From Tetrahymena thermophila SB210 (lineage: Eukaryota; Ciliophora; Oligohymenophorea; Hymenostomatida; Tetrahymenidae): a stretch of DNA of 64,000 nucleotides. This document shows positions 39,301-52,528 of the stretch, piece after piece. Both the position numbers and the translations under genes were made by a program. Within the stretch, counting starts at the first letter, position 1; every line of letters starts with the position of its first letter. Under the pieces are notes generated by a model that saw nothing but the letters and a program-made list of their open reading frames with translations, searched no databases and had not been told where the DNA came from. The DNA is taken from NCBI RefSeq assembly GCF_000189635.1, contig NW_002476244.1:62001-126000 (forward strand), in the 5' to 3' direction.

Positions 39301-39729
39301 TAAGTAGTTTTAATTATTTTTGTTTTAATAAATTAGTAATGGTGATAAATATGAAGGAGAGTGGAAGTTTGACAAAAAAAGTGGATATGGTGTCTTTTCT
39401 TTTTCTGATGGTTCTTTGTATGAAGGATAATGGAGTATGGGACAGATAAAAGGTCAAGGCTAAATGCAATATGGGTAAGCTTATCATAAAAATTATAATT
39501 CATTATTGAAAAAAATAATTATAATAAAAATAGCAACGGAGACTATTATAAGGGAGAATGGCTAAAAGATAAAAAGCACGGAAAGGGATACTATAAATGG
39601 GCCACAGGCGACTCTTACAAAGGAGACTGGAGAAATGATAAAATGAATGGTAAAGGTATTTTCATTTCTAGAACAGGTCAAACCTTCTCTGGAATGTGGA
39701 ATGATAATAAATTGGTTGCTAAGATTTGA
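36311..39729 (+). CDS. pseudokinase with long MORN-repeat tail
   Basis: Seven exons (36311-36936, 37390-37712, 37766-38843, 38897-39175, 39227-39283, 39337-39474, 39534-39729) give 898 residues. The kinase-like domain spans about residues 25-315: Lys49 (VLIKP) matches the beta-3 lysine, the catalytic loop reads HTDVSLQN (164-171), and the APE motif is FLAPEI (211-216). The DFG position reads KLIYSQ, so the Mg-binding Asp is missing and the loop Lys is Ser; I infer an inactive or atypical kinase. The middle is Ser/Asn/Gln-rich. The C-terminus has about 13-14 MORN repeats (consensus GDxYEGEWxxxxxxGxGxYxY). MORN repeats commonly associate with membranes or cortical structures. Intron 1 (453 nt) is unusually long. 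The protein is likely a cortical scaffold. Confidence 0.83.
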
Positions 39730-41340
39730 AATCTGTAAATCTTCGGAGCTGCTTTGCTTTTTTCTTTTATTTATTGCATCTCACATAATTGTGTTTACAA
39801 TATTTTCGTTTAATAAATTTTGTCAGCTTATTAATATAAAAATTAGTTAAGCTGAATATTTTTAATACTAAAAAATCCTTCGTTCATTCGTACAAGCTAA
39901 AAATATAAAGCAAAAATAAATAAAATAGATAGATAGATAGATCGATAAATAAATATATTAATAGATAGATAAATAAATAAATAGATAGTTATTCTTCATG
40001 AAGTAAGTCCTTGAAGAGTAAGTTATCATTTTTATTAAATACCATATAAAACTTAAAAAATATCAATAAATCCAAATTAATATAGATATATAATATATAC
40101 TTATATAAATTAAATCCAATATTAATTATTTTTGTATAAAGTGTAAACATATTAATCTTTCTTGAATAACTTATATCCTCTATTTATCAGTCTATTATTT
40201 TGTTACACTTTTTTTTGTTCGTTGACAATTTATTTATACTTGATTAAGCAAATAAATTATATAAAAAAAAATTAATTATTGAAATTATAGATCATTTACA
40301 GATATTCTTTGTCATTCTAATGTGCAATTATTCGAGTCTTTACATATTTTAATAAGGAATATTTGTTTAAGTAAAAAAAAACTTAAAAAATACAACCTAG
40401 CTAATTTATTTAATGCAAACGCCTTACTTTAGGGCATAGAATTTTATAATGTACTGATCTTCTTCTTTTTCATAGATACTTATTAGAATCATTTTCATTT
40501 ATCGTTATTACAACAATTAAAAAATTGAATATCCTTTTGAAAACCAAAAATTATTTAATTTTTAATATTCATTTTTGCTTAAGACAAAAAAGTAAAAATA
40601 AATAGAAACATGCATAGCAGGGCTAAACATATAAATAAGTTCAAAAATTAAGCTAACTTTAATATTCAATAATTACTACTAGGTTTTTTTAAATGATGTC
40701 ATTCATAACAAGATAAGCTTTTCAATGCGTCATTTATTTGAATAAGGATAACAATTTTAAAAAAGTTTTTGTGAAGAAAATTGAGATTGTTTAAATTGTC
40801 TGATAAAAAATAGGAAAAAATAAACAAGTAAAAGATCTTTGGGATTTATCAAAATATAATAAATAAATCATCCACTAACAATAATTTATCTAAGATTAGT
40901 GAATTTTGACCTTATTTAATTTACAAAAACCTTATTTAAAATATCTTGTTCATACAAACCATAAAAATAAAAAGCAAGAAATAATTTCACTATCACTTAC
41001 CCTTTTTAAATAAGAAAAAAGAGAGCTGAATTTTAAATATAAAAATTCTTAAAAATAATAAATTCTATTTATTATAAATAATATTCTTTCTATAAAAAAA
41101 ATACTCCTTAATTGTTTATAAATACACAAACAAACAAACTATGTTTTTGCAAAATTTTCTGATTTCTAGTAAGGATAGAATGAATGAAATTGTTATTATA
41201 ATGTTTTGATGAAATTTCTCTTGTTAAAATTTAATTAAAACTCTCTTTAAAAAATATCTGTTTTTGATAATAATCAATAATATTATTTAATTAAATAGAT
41301 CTTTTACAAATAGATTGTTTTTAAGCAGCGGAGAAAAAAA
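39730..41340. other. intergenic DNA with ATAG microsatellite
   Basis: 1.6 kb, AT-rich. Tetranucleotide ATAG/ATAA repeats occupy about 39925-39988. No gene seen. Confidence 0.55.
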
Positions 41341-42881
41341 ATGTTAATCTTTGCTTATTTAGATACAATTTTCGAAAAGATTTCTGCTGAGGTAGGTATC
41401 GCAGATGATTTGATCAAAGTTGTTTTTACATGGTTAGCATGTATTCCCTTAGGATTCATCCATGGTTTTTTAAAAGATCACTTTTTAAGAAATATGTACT
41501 CCTTGTTAACAGGACTCTTCTTATCCTACATGTGTATAAAAGAAAATATGTATGTAACTTTAGCTACTTCCATATGCACTTATATCCTTACTAGCATGCT
41601 TTAAAAGAAGTCACCTATTCCAGTCTTCATAATGACCTTTACTGTTCTAGTTTCACTCCATATTCACCGTTTTATAGTAAATATTTATCATCGAATAGGT
41701 TAAATAATTAATCAATTTTTTTACTTTTTTTAATAATAGTATGACCCTATGGGATGGAAAATGGATGGCACTACCTCTCTCATGTTAATTATTTGCAAGA
41801 ATATTTATTTTTCTACCTACGTAGCTGATGGTCGTATCTCAAAAATCCCCAATTTATTAGAATATTTAGGATACGTTTACTTTTACCCCTCTGCTATTAT
41901 TGGTCCAGCTTTCAATTTCAATATCTACAGCGACTTTATTCAATTAAGAGATCACTATGCAAATATTCCTCTTAAGGAAAAAACAATTGCTGTTTTAAAG
42001 CATTTAGGATTAGCTATTGCAAATATTATTGGTATGCAAAAAATTTATCCACATTTCTCTATTGAAATTGTTGATTAAGACTGGTTTATCAATGGAAATT
42101 TCTTTATTTAGGTTTTAAGCATTAATCTCCTTGGTGTAGTTTTACGGTAAATCAAACATTTAACATTTTAAATATAATAAATTATTAAAAAATGTATAAA
42201 ATAGTTTTAAGTATTTCACAGCATGGAAATTAGCATAAGCAGGTATGAACGCTTCTGGTATCACTTATAGTGGTAAAGATTTCAATAAAATTTAATGTAT
42301 GGGTGACAGATTCGAAATTGAACCTAACCCTCGTTTGAAAACAGAAATGTGGAATACTTCTGTTTAGGTTTGGTTGAAAGATTGTGTTTATGATAAGTAA
42401 ATAATTTTAATTACCAAAAATTATTTATTTTTTATTTTTATTTTTTAAAATTATTATTAGAGTACTCCCTAAGTTTGGTCAAAACAAAAGTTTATTAATT
42501 ACTTTCGTAATTAGTGCTCTTTGGCACGGAGTTCATCCCATTTATTACTTTACATTTTTACACTGGGCTATTATGAATGATGTTTCTAAATTCTTCTACC
42601 GTGCTAGATCTAAATTCTCCTGGCTTAAGGGACCTTTAAGATATGTTGTTTTCTGGTTCTTAGGAAATACAGCTGTCTGTTACATGGGTATTGGTGTTGT
42701 TTTGCTAGATTGGACTAAAGCCTTAAATTTCTATAAGTCCATGTACTTTATTCCAACTTTTATTCAAGTTTTCTTGTATGTTTTCTTCTTGACTACCAAG
42801 TGGGGCTCTGCTAGAGAAAAAAAAGAAGTATCTGCAATTTCATAAAAAGAAACAAGCTCACCCTCTAAAAAGAAAGATTGA
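41341..42881 (+). CDS. MBOAT-family lysophospholipid acyltransferase
   Basis: Exons 41341-41676, 41740-42146, 42205-42396 and 42461-42881 (introns 58-64 nt) give 451 residues, usual for the family. It is a multi-pass membrane protein of the membrane-bound O-acyltransferase family, which transfers acyl chains from acyl-CoA to lysophospholipids in the ER (Lands cycle). Evidence: the HIHRF...GWKMDGTTSLM region corresponds to the family's conserved early block. FYPSAIIGPAFNF matches the usual P...GP.F motif. The invariant Asn is in WNTSVQVWL (Asn298), and the invariant His is in SALWHGVHPIYY (His334). Several hydrophobic helices are spread along the chain. The WHG-x-H/R-P-x-YY signature favours the LPCAT/ALE1 side of the family over GOAT, HHAT or DGAT1. 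Exact substrate cannot be told. Confidence 0.92.
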
Positions 42882-43802
42882 TAATATAATATAAAAAAAT
42901 AATTAATTAATTATTTTTAAAGTATAATTGTTAATTTTATTTTCAAAAAATAAATAAGTGTTTTATTTTTGTAATAAATAATAATCATATAATTATTATT
43001 ATTATGCCTTAAATCTAATAATATAGATATTTTTTTAATTTAAAATAGATAAACAACATTCATTTAAAATAAATGTATATACTTTAAAGCTTTATAATTC
43101 TTTTAGATTTTAATTTTTATATTACAAAATATTTATTATTTAATAATTTTAAAAGTATAAATTAAAAGTTTTTTTAAAATTAAAAATATAGAAAATAAAT
43201 AGTTTATATTACTCAATAAATAAATAATTTGTAAAACTAAATTTTTTTTGTTTAATCAAAGTTAAAATAGAAATTCTATAAAATATAATAAATAAAAATT
43301 TCAAGATTATTTTGATATTTTTTTAAAAATTACTTTAAGAATAAATTTTAAAATCTAATTTTAATTTTAAAAGAAGAAAAAAATAGCTTTAATTTTAAAA
43401 AGATATTATTGTGTAACCTAAAGAAATTGAAAAAATGTAAGTTAAAACTTTTATTGATATAATTAATAGAATTTGCAACAAAAATTATGAATATTTTAGA
43501 TTCAGAATGATTAGTTATTGAATAGATCTAATTTTACCACTAAAATTATGGATTTAACGATTAAATTGTAAAAATCCTTTTCAAAATAATTTAACTAAGA
43601 GGCTTTATTAAGGCAATATCTATAAATTGAATTTGAAATATATTTTAACGTAAACTTAATTTTTATTCAAAATAGATAAAAAGATCAAGAAGCTTTATTA
43701 TTTAACTAAGAATATTTGGCATAATTTATTTACTTCATACTTATAAGCAAACAAAGAAATTAATAAATAAACAAAAAATAAAGGATTTATTTCAAAGAAG
43801 TC
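42882..43802. other. intergenic DNA
   Basis: AT-rich; no gene recognised. Confidence 0.5.
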
Positions 43803-46800
43803 ATGGGGCAGATTTCTTCATAACAGTAGCAATCAGCTCAAACAATCAAAAAATCTTTGAGCATTTTTCATGATAGAAAACATAATCCTTATGGACAAAA
43901 AAGAAATTAATGTTTAAAAACTGAAGAGGATGAGAAGAACTTTTATGAAGAATATTCAATAATAGAAAGAGACGATGATATTTTTCTAGGGGATTGTATT
44001 ATTATGAGGGAAAATAATAGTAAACTAAAAGTATGCGTTAAAGAGATGGCAGTTTAGAGTAGAGAACATATGAGATACATTTAGTAGAATCTACTCAATA
44101 ATTTTAATTGTTATAACAATGAAGAGGAAATAAACGAATCTAAAACTAATCTTGCAAATGTTTATTAAAATGATCCACTTTCTTATTACGATATAGTAGC
44201 AAAAAGAGAGGAAAATAATGGTAAAAATAGCAATCAAAAGCTTGTTAATAACTATCATCTTAATTTGATAAGTGTAGTTAGAGTTGTTAAAGCTAAAGAT
44301 GAGCTAGATTTCTTTATCTGCAATTAAAACTTCAGAATTTTGTATGCACTTGAGTACTCTGATTTAAATCTGTAAAATTACTTTTTGGATGAAAAAAATT
44401 CTTTAAATGAGCAAGATATATGGTAATTACTTGAACAGCTGACAAGCGCCCTTTTATTCCTTTAACAATAAGGAAAATCGCATAGCAATTTAACAAGTAG
44501 ATCTATTTTCATTATGCCATGCAGCAATTGTCTTCATAGATAATAATAATAATAAAGTATTTAATAAATATGTGAGTGCTTAGTTTAATTTAAATGGTAT
44601 AAAATTGTTGAAAGTGAGCTCGTAAGATCTTAAAACATGTATGAAAGAATATTTTAAGATGTTTTTTATAATAAAACAAACTTCAAAGATAGCAAATATA
44701 GTTAACTTATAAGAGGATTTTACTTATCCCCTGAGATGATAGAAGACATAAATTAAAATAAATATAAATCTTATCTTGACCCTTACAAGGCAGATGTATT
44801 TACTTTAGGTTGTGTCATTTTAGAGGTGATGAGTAAATCTCTAAGAAAATACTCACTCAATGTTTCTCTTGATGGTATTTTTGAGTATAGATTAGTTAAC
44901 ACTCAAAATAAATGTTAATTTAATTAAGAAAAATTAAAAAGTGTAATTCAAACGGTATCATTCAGCTGTGTTTATAGCGAGAGCTTAGTGAATATTATCC
45001 GCAACATGGTTATTTTGGAATGCTCTAAAAGACCTGATTTCAAAGAGCTGGCTGCTATGCTTTAAAGAATTGGGAAATATAATACATCTACAAACAGATA
45101 ATTATTGAATAAAGAGATAGAAGCTATTTCTTCATTTAATATGACTAAAAGTGTTTAACTTAACACTTTAAACTCTGAATAGGCAAATTATTCAGAAGAT
45201 TTTAATAATGGTTAGAAAACTAATTCAGGATAAAATCTACTAGATTGCTTATAATAAATTTAATAAAAATAGTAATAAGCTAGCTTCTAAGTAGAAGCAA
45301 CTTATAAAAATGAATGTTAATTTTAATCTAATTTTAATAAAAATATTATGAAAAATTAAGAAAAAAAGGAGGAAATCATAAGTATAACTCCTATTTAAGA
45401 AGTAAATTACACCTAAGAAATAATGAAGTTAGATGTTGCAGATGAAGATTAATAATTTTTATAAAATTGTCCCGAAAAATAATAAAATGGCTATAATAAT
45501 AATAATATAGCACCTTAAACATAAAGAAATTAATGCAATAAAGTAGTATATGCTTCTAACTCCAAAGTGCTAAACAATATAATTAATAAAGAAAACAAAT
45601 AAAAGCTGGACGAGAATGACACTACAATAGGATCATTAATAAGTAAGCTATTATTATAAATTTTAATGTTTATTTTTTTATATTTTAAATAGATAAAACA
45701 TCTAGAAATGATTTATCTTCTTTGAACACTTCCATCGTATCAGGAGCAAAAGGTAATTTTATAAATACTATTTTAGCTTAAAGTCTTATAAAAAAATATT
45801 TTAATAGGAAGTAGCAGAGTAATTCTATAAGAAAATAAGCAGATTTTAAATAATTAAGAGCTTATCAAGTAAAAACCTGTTTTTGATTCTTACTAAACAG
45901 AAAAAAATATTAGCAAATAGCAGAATTAAAGCTTTGATAAATAGTTTCCACAAGTTTAAACTTACAACAAAGAAGTTTATGATATGATAGATAATAATTA
46001 TAAGAAAAATTTAATAAATTACTAACACAGAAGATCTAATTCGACATATATTTAATCTTAGAATTTAGATTAAGGCAATACTCTAAATTTTTGTTATGAT
46101 TCTATGAAAAAATATCCTCTTTCAAATTACGATTCTCATTCCACAAGTTCAAATAAATTAGTTTTTAACTAGAATGAAGATTAGAATTTTTAAAAGAGAA
46201 GTTCTATTATTCAAAAGGTCAACTAATAAAACGAAACTAGGGATTTTGATAGTCTTATAATTAAAGACACAGATAAATTTGACTACAATTCTAATAACTC
46301 AGTAATTCAGCAGTAATAAACTATTTAAAATAATTTTTCCACAGTCATTCCATAGATTAAATCACAATTTAAAAGTTACATATCAAGTAACAATAACGAA
46401 ATTGGTAAAAATCTTGAAAATGCTATTAGACAAACTAATTAAATTATACAAAATTAAAGATAGCAACTTATTTAATACATGTAAAGTAATTTTAATGACC
46501 CTTCTAATATCTAAAAAGAAGTGAAAAATGAGAGAAATTTATTAACTAATAATATTCCTTTACCTACAGATTAGGGATGGAAATTATAGGATAGCTTACC
46601 AAGCCATAGAAGCTAATCTTAAAAAAATAGTAACAATAATTTCAATAATAATTAAGATGGATAGAGATTACAATCAGTTCATATTGAAAATTTTGATTAA
46701 TCATTTCATGGAAGTGAATCATAACTCTCAATAAGAAGTTATTAAACAAATAAACTAAATGGAACTCAGTAGACAATATGCACGCCATAGATTTCAACTT

Positions 46801-48494
46801 AAACTTATTTATCGAACTAATATAATTCAGAAAATATTAACAATTCTTCTAAAATTGATCCTAAAATTTATGAAAACTCAGTCAAATTAAAAAAATTAAG
46901 CAGAAATATGAGCTTGAAAGACCAATCAGAATTAAGACTTCTAGATTAGCAATATAAAATTAATAAACCTAATTAAAATATTTCAAATACATCTTTTAAT
47001 AATAACAGTATTTCATCTTATTTAACCCCAAGAGAAAAAAAATCTGAAAATATTAAAAAAGTCGAGTATGAACTATAATTTTATCAAAATTAGAAATTGC
47101 CTCTATTAAAGATAGATTAAATCAAAGAAAAATAGGCATAGAAAATACCTTTAACAAATCCTATTTAATTAGGTTAAAATACAGAGTCTATTTTAGATTG
47201 TAGCTTGCTTAACGACAATAAAAGTAACTCTTAAATTTACAACAATTAAATGCAATTATTTACTTATTCAACTGGTACTCTTCCATCTTCTACAAGAAAT
47301 GGGTGTAAAAGGAGAACTCAAAGCAGTTATATAAATGAAACTTAATACACAAACTAAAATAATTGCATAAATTAAAATTTAAATGGTCATTTAAATTCTT
47401 ACTTAGACTCAGAGCTAACTTTAAATACATTAAATAATTGCGAAATAAAAATATCTAGCAATTAGAATTCTAATAAAAATTCCTTAGATTAACTCTAATT
47501 ACAAGAAGCATAATCTGAAAGTACAAGTCTTATTAAAAATTAAAGTTACAAAGATGCCCCAAAAACAAAGAATGTTGCATTTTCATAAAAACAATAATTA
47601 AATTCTTTATAGTTGAATTCATAAAGAGCTTAGAAATTTGATTTAGAAACTGTCTAAGAATTAAAAGAATCATAATTCAACTAAACGACTAATATAAGTG
47701 CTAAAAAATTGACCTGTTAGAGTGCATAAGGATATTAAATAGATGCATCAAATGTGTTATTGACTTCTTTTACGCCAATAAAAGCCAGCTAAAACTTGAT
47801 AAATAATACAAATATATAATCATAAAAAAAAGAAAAACTTTCTTCATCTAAGATACAAGAAAATAACTTACTATCTTAGCATTCTCCACCTTAAAATAAT
47901 AAGATAATAGCCAAAAAATACTTAGAAAAGGAAGAAGAAAAGTTTTAAAAATGCAGTAGTGTTACCAATATTCAAAAAGAGTATGTATATGAGAAATATG
48001 AAGATGGTGCATACTATGAAGGAGAAAATTGGGGAACATTAAGATGGGGATTAGGCAAATTTGTTTATGCTGATGGTGCATGCTATGAAGGAGAATGGGA
48101 AAGAGGTTAAATGAACGGATATGGAAAACTTTATTACCCATCCGGCTAATTAGCGTATGAAGGTAAATGGAAAGATGATAAATTTGATGGAAGAGGAGTT
48201 ATTTATAATGAAAAGCCTATCCCTATAAGCTATGGAGAAGAAATAGACTTTTAAGATTTTAATAAAATGTCTGAAGAATGGACAAAGTTTGACGGAGAAT
48301 TTAAAATAGATGAAAAAACTGGATTTGGAACCTTTTATTTCAGTAATTCTTCAAAGTTTTAATGTAACTTTATGAACGATATGGCTGAAGGAGTGGGTAC
48401 TTTCACATTATCAGATGGAAAAACTCAAATCGTTGGGGATTGGAAATAAAACATTTTAGTTAATATTTACCAATAAAAATAAATAAATCATTGA
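43803..48494 (+). CDS. large pseudokinase-MORN protein
   Basis: Exons 43803-45642, 45693-45752 and 45808-48494 (introns 50 and 55 nt) give 1528 residues. Starts MGQISSQQQQ (Gly2 could be acylated). The kinase-like domain lies at about residues 50-430: Lys80 in VCVKEM fits the beta-3 lysine. The catalytic loop reads HSNLTSRS (227-234), with Asn for the catalytic Asp and Ser for the metal-binding Asn; no DFG is seen. YLSPEM replaces APE, and DVFTLGCVILEVM matches subdomain IX. I infer a pseudokinase. About 900 residues of Asn/Gln/Ser-rich sequence follow, then about five MORN repeats (YYEGENWGTLRWGLGKF, CYEGEWERGQMNGYGKLYY). Same architecture as the gene at 36311-39729 with a far longer linker. 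Probably a cortical or membrane scaffold. Confidence 0.82.
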
Positions 48495-49385
48495 ATAATC
48501 AATAAATTTAAATAATTTTGTTCAAATATTTAGAATGAATTAAAACAAAATAAATTTTTAAAAATAAATAAATCTCATTTACAGATTTAATAGTGCAAAC
48601 AAAATAATTATATTAAGGTGACTTATAATAAATTTAAATGGTAATTTTATTGAAAATATAAATGGTTATATAATTAATTATTAATCTTATCTTTTGTATT
48701 AATAAAGTGTTTATTTTATAATTAAAATCAATAATAAATAATTTACTTTTGTGTAAAAAATACTTTTTAAATTAATTTTTCAACACTTAGTTTAATTTTA
48801 GAAAATTATATTTTAAGTTTAAAATTAAAAAAAAGTATTATATTCAATCTTAATTTATAAATTTTACTATTCAAAATATATTAAATGATTATAAAAGTAA
48901 ATTCAAAAAAATTTTATTTTTTTTCACCAGGTTTTATTTGTAAAAATAAATTTTGATTATTAATTTTAATTTATTTATTATTAACAAGGTGTTTTCTTAA
49001 GAATTTTTATATAAATTTTTAATACAAACAGCTGAAACACGAATTATTTATTCACAGTTTAAAATTGTGTTAATAGGTTTTTAAACAAATTTATCTAAAT
49101 TAAATTTGAGAATAATAATATAAAATATATTAATGAATTGTGAGTAGTATATTAACAATAGAACTAAATTATAATTATGGTCAATTTAGATAAATATTTT
49201 ATTTTTTATTGTAAGCAATTTTTATTACTGGTATTTTTTTATTTTTTTTTTTGTTGTATTTTGAAAGGAAGAGTTAAAGATATTGTTTAGAATTGAAGGA
49301 AAATTAAAATTTATTTAGGTACAATGAGTTGTTTTTTTTATTTTTAAAAAGTATGCTGGATTTTAGAGAGATTGAGAAATATTTA
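48495..49385. other. convergent intergenic DNA
   Basis: Lies between the 3' ends of two converging genes. AT-rich; no gene recognised. Confidence 0.5.
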
Positions 49386-52300
49386 TCAAGATTCCCATAT
49401 AATTCTGACTATTTTTCCATCATTTTCAAGATTTAGAACTGTGTTGAAAGCAGCATATTAACTCACTTTTTTATTTTAGCAATATGATTTAGCTATTGCT
49501 CCTAATATTCCTTGGCTCATTAGCTAAGATCCTGAAATATATATTTTAACATTTGATTCTTTTTCATCTATGTGCTCTATTAGTTAAGAAAATTGATCCA
49601 ACTAGCTTTCAAGGAGAAGTTGAATTGAAGAAGTATTATTTTTAGTTGATATGTTACTGATAGAAACACTTTCTAATTAAATTTTTTCGCTTTTGTTATC
49701 TCTAGAAGAAATTTCCATGTTATTTGATGTTGTTAGAGCAACTTCTAATTTTTTTAGTATTCCTTCTTTCTCGAATTCTTAGAGTTCATTTTGATAAAGA
49801 TACTCATTATTTTAAAGTAAGCGAGATCCATAATACAAATATATTTCATGATTATGGCAATTGTTTACTTATCTTATTTCTTACAAGTATGATCTAAAAA
49901 ATCCTATACCTTCATCAATACATATTAGTACAACACGAATATTTATTTCGTTTAGCGGTAATTAAAAAGGGTTTGGACTGCTTTTAATTCTTACTTCTTA
50001 TGGTTTTTATTTTTGAATTTCTTAATAAAGATCTAAAAAATAATTTGAAATCAACCCAAGGCTTCTGGTTTCCATAGGATTAGATACTTTAGCTAATGAA
50101 TTATGTCTAGATTTTGCTATTTCCTCTTCCTATACTTCTGATTTCCTTAATCTATTTGATGATGCCTAAAAATTCTCTGTTATTTCGTCATTAAGTTTAG
50201 GAATGTTACGTAGATGAATTCTTACGGTTAATTGTATTATATTTGGATTTTGTAAAAAGCTTGAACTGATTATGAAAGTTCTTGGTTTTATTAAATTACC
50301 AAGTCCAAAGAGAATATGAAATGGAACTTTGATGTTATAATTAATAATGAGAGATAATAACGAGTGTTATTCTTGCTCATATATTTCCTTATCGAACCTT
50401 TCTCTTTCACTAAATTTGCAGATATTATTTAGTGTTTCTTTGTCAACTTAATCGCTAGCAAAATTTGCTAACTCAAAGACTTAATTTTTGTCAAGTTTAC
50501 CATGAATATCAAGATATTCTTTCATATATTATTTCACTGTTATAGGGAACGGGATAGGATATTTTAATTCAGAAACAGTGATATTGCATGGGTTGTAGCT
50601 TTATTCTTTGATTGATAAACTAATGACAGCATTTTCATTTAGTCCTAAAAATTCGCAAAGTCTTTTTATGCTAGCGTCATCGTTTTAAGGATAAATTTGA
50701 ATTAATCCTCCTGTTTCGAATTTAGGTTTACCAGGAGGAGATGGTAACTTGGAAACATCAAGGTCAATGAGCATGTATTAGTGTTGTTAATTGAATAGCT
50801 TAGAGCTAATTCCTTATCTAGAGGCATGCGCAATAACATTACTCTGACTTTGTTAAGTGTATGAATGTACAGTAATTGTATCCTTAATACCATCACATAC
50901 AAGATATTGCATTTTTAAAATGGGAACATCTGTTGAATTGAAATAGTCCCATAGCTCATCTTTTAATACATATTGACCTCTGCTTTGTACGTTTTTAATA
51001 TTAAACATTTATTCAAGTTCCTTTCGGTTATTTGCTCCTTTTGGTAACTATATTTTATTAGTTTAAAATAAAATTTATAAACGATACTTTAATAAATTGT
51101 AAGCTAAATTTTATTTAATTAACAATTCATAAAATTTTGAAATAATTTATTGATATTTTTATTGTCTATTTTTCTATAAACCAAATTTGATGATTTTACT
51201 GACTACGTTCATAAACAGAAGATATTTATTTAGATCTTTAAATTTAGGTAAGTCAGTCAAATCAAGATATGAATGAATTTTAATTTAGTTATTTTTTTTG
51301 ACAATAATAGATATATATTTGGGTGTGATAATAGAAAATATTATTAAAGATAAATTTGAGTAAAAAATGTATTTTATAATTAATTAGAAGAATTATTAGT
51401 TAATTTTGGTGATATTGAATTTGGTTAGTGTAAATAAAATTTCTATTTTACTTTATCTATAGAGCAAATATATATGTTCAAATTATAAAGTAGGGCTTCG
51501 TTATATATAGCATCCTCTGGCTTTTCTTGAAACTCAAATTTTTATGTAAGGAGAGTTATCATACCATTTTTGAACTAATTAAAACTTTCTTTTAAAAGTT
51601 CATCCTTAGAGCTATCTACCTATACAAAATTGTAAAATCTCTTAGCGCCTACTTCCTAGAATAGCATATCTATTCTCTAGCCCATTGATTTTATTTTAGT
51701 TTATTTTTTATTCATGGCTTTTTAAAACCTTACGCTTTAATTCATATTTGCTTCAATTTCTTCATTATCTTACCTCTAACTATTCATATTATTATTTATA
51801 TAGCTACTGGGTTCAATATTATTTGTGCTATCTACTTCAGTATCATGATTTGCGTTTGTTTGAACTGTTAATTTCTTCATTTTAGAGTTGTATAAGCCAA
51901 AAATACTATAATTTAAAGAGGAAAGAGGTTTACCCTAGTTGTCAAAATTATTTAGCCACAAATAAAATTACTGGGCATCATCTGTAGGACCACCCATAAT
52001 TCCATAGCTAGCTAAAAAAAAGATAACTAAATTGCAATTTCTAAGCATTTTAGGCTCAAATGTCTGTATATGAATTACTCTTACATAAAAACCATTTTAT
52101 TCGCATTCACTTGCAAATTAAGTGGCTAACTCACTAGTCGTACCTTGCGTAGTCCCATAAAAAATATTTAAAACGGCTCTTTATTTAATGTTTTTCCATT
52201 TTATCTCATTGCCTCTCATTTCACTGCCTCTACTATTATTTAATGGATTGACTGGACATTATACGCTTTCATAATTTTATTCTTTTTTTGTCGAATTTTA

Positions 52301-52528
52301 GGTTTTGCTTTGTGAGCTGTTAAGTTTACCATTAACATTTGAAGCTGAAGTATTCTAAGTAGATTGCTGCTAAGTATAAACATTATTCCCTATAGATTTT
52401 TTTTTCTACTCATTTAGTTCAGGAGATTATACATCATTGGGTATCGCTTAATTTTTTCCATACTACACTTCTTCTTCAACTATTTAATTATTTGTAAACG
52501 AGTTGCACTAACTTTGGCATGATCCCAT
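49386..52528 (-). CDS. NADPH-dependent diflavin reductase, possibly N-acylated
   Basis: Exons 52528-51452 and 51047-49386 (intron 404 nt, phase 0) give 912 residues. The start is the first in-frame ATG after a TGA and gives MGSCQSQC, which fits an N-myristoylation/palmitoylation signal. After a 110-residue polar linker comes an FMN flavodoxin domain (about 118-300; NIFYGTTQGTTSELATQFA, LASYGIMGGPTDDA). FAD and NADPH domains follow: KPRTFIISSSF (613-623, RxYS-like), GLISNYF (690-696), DEGIGFFRSYLQE (738-749, the GTGIAPFR position), YYGSRLLQNNEYLYQNEL, and a C-terminal Trp910. The order matches cytochrome P450 reductase and its relatives, which pass electrons from NADPH via FAD and FMN to haem proteins. 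The FAD and NADPH signatures are diverged and the linker is unusual. It is divergent from the multi-globin gene, its plausible partner. Confidence 0.87.

Noticed and set aside
39925-39988. ATAG/ATAA repeats as a functional element
   Set aside because: Simple microsatellite, common in AT-rich DNA; no further structure.
49860-49930. Apparent frameshift in the NADPH domain of the diflavin reductase
   Set aside because: Came from my own miscounting of a T run. Re-reading gives a continuous frame DEGIGFFRSYLQEI and an exon length divisible by three.
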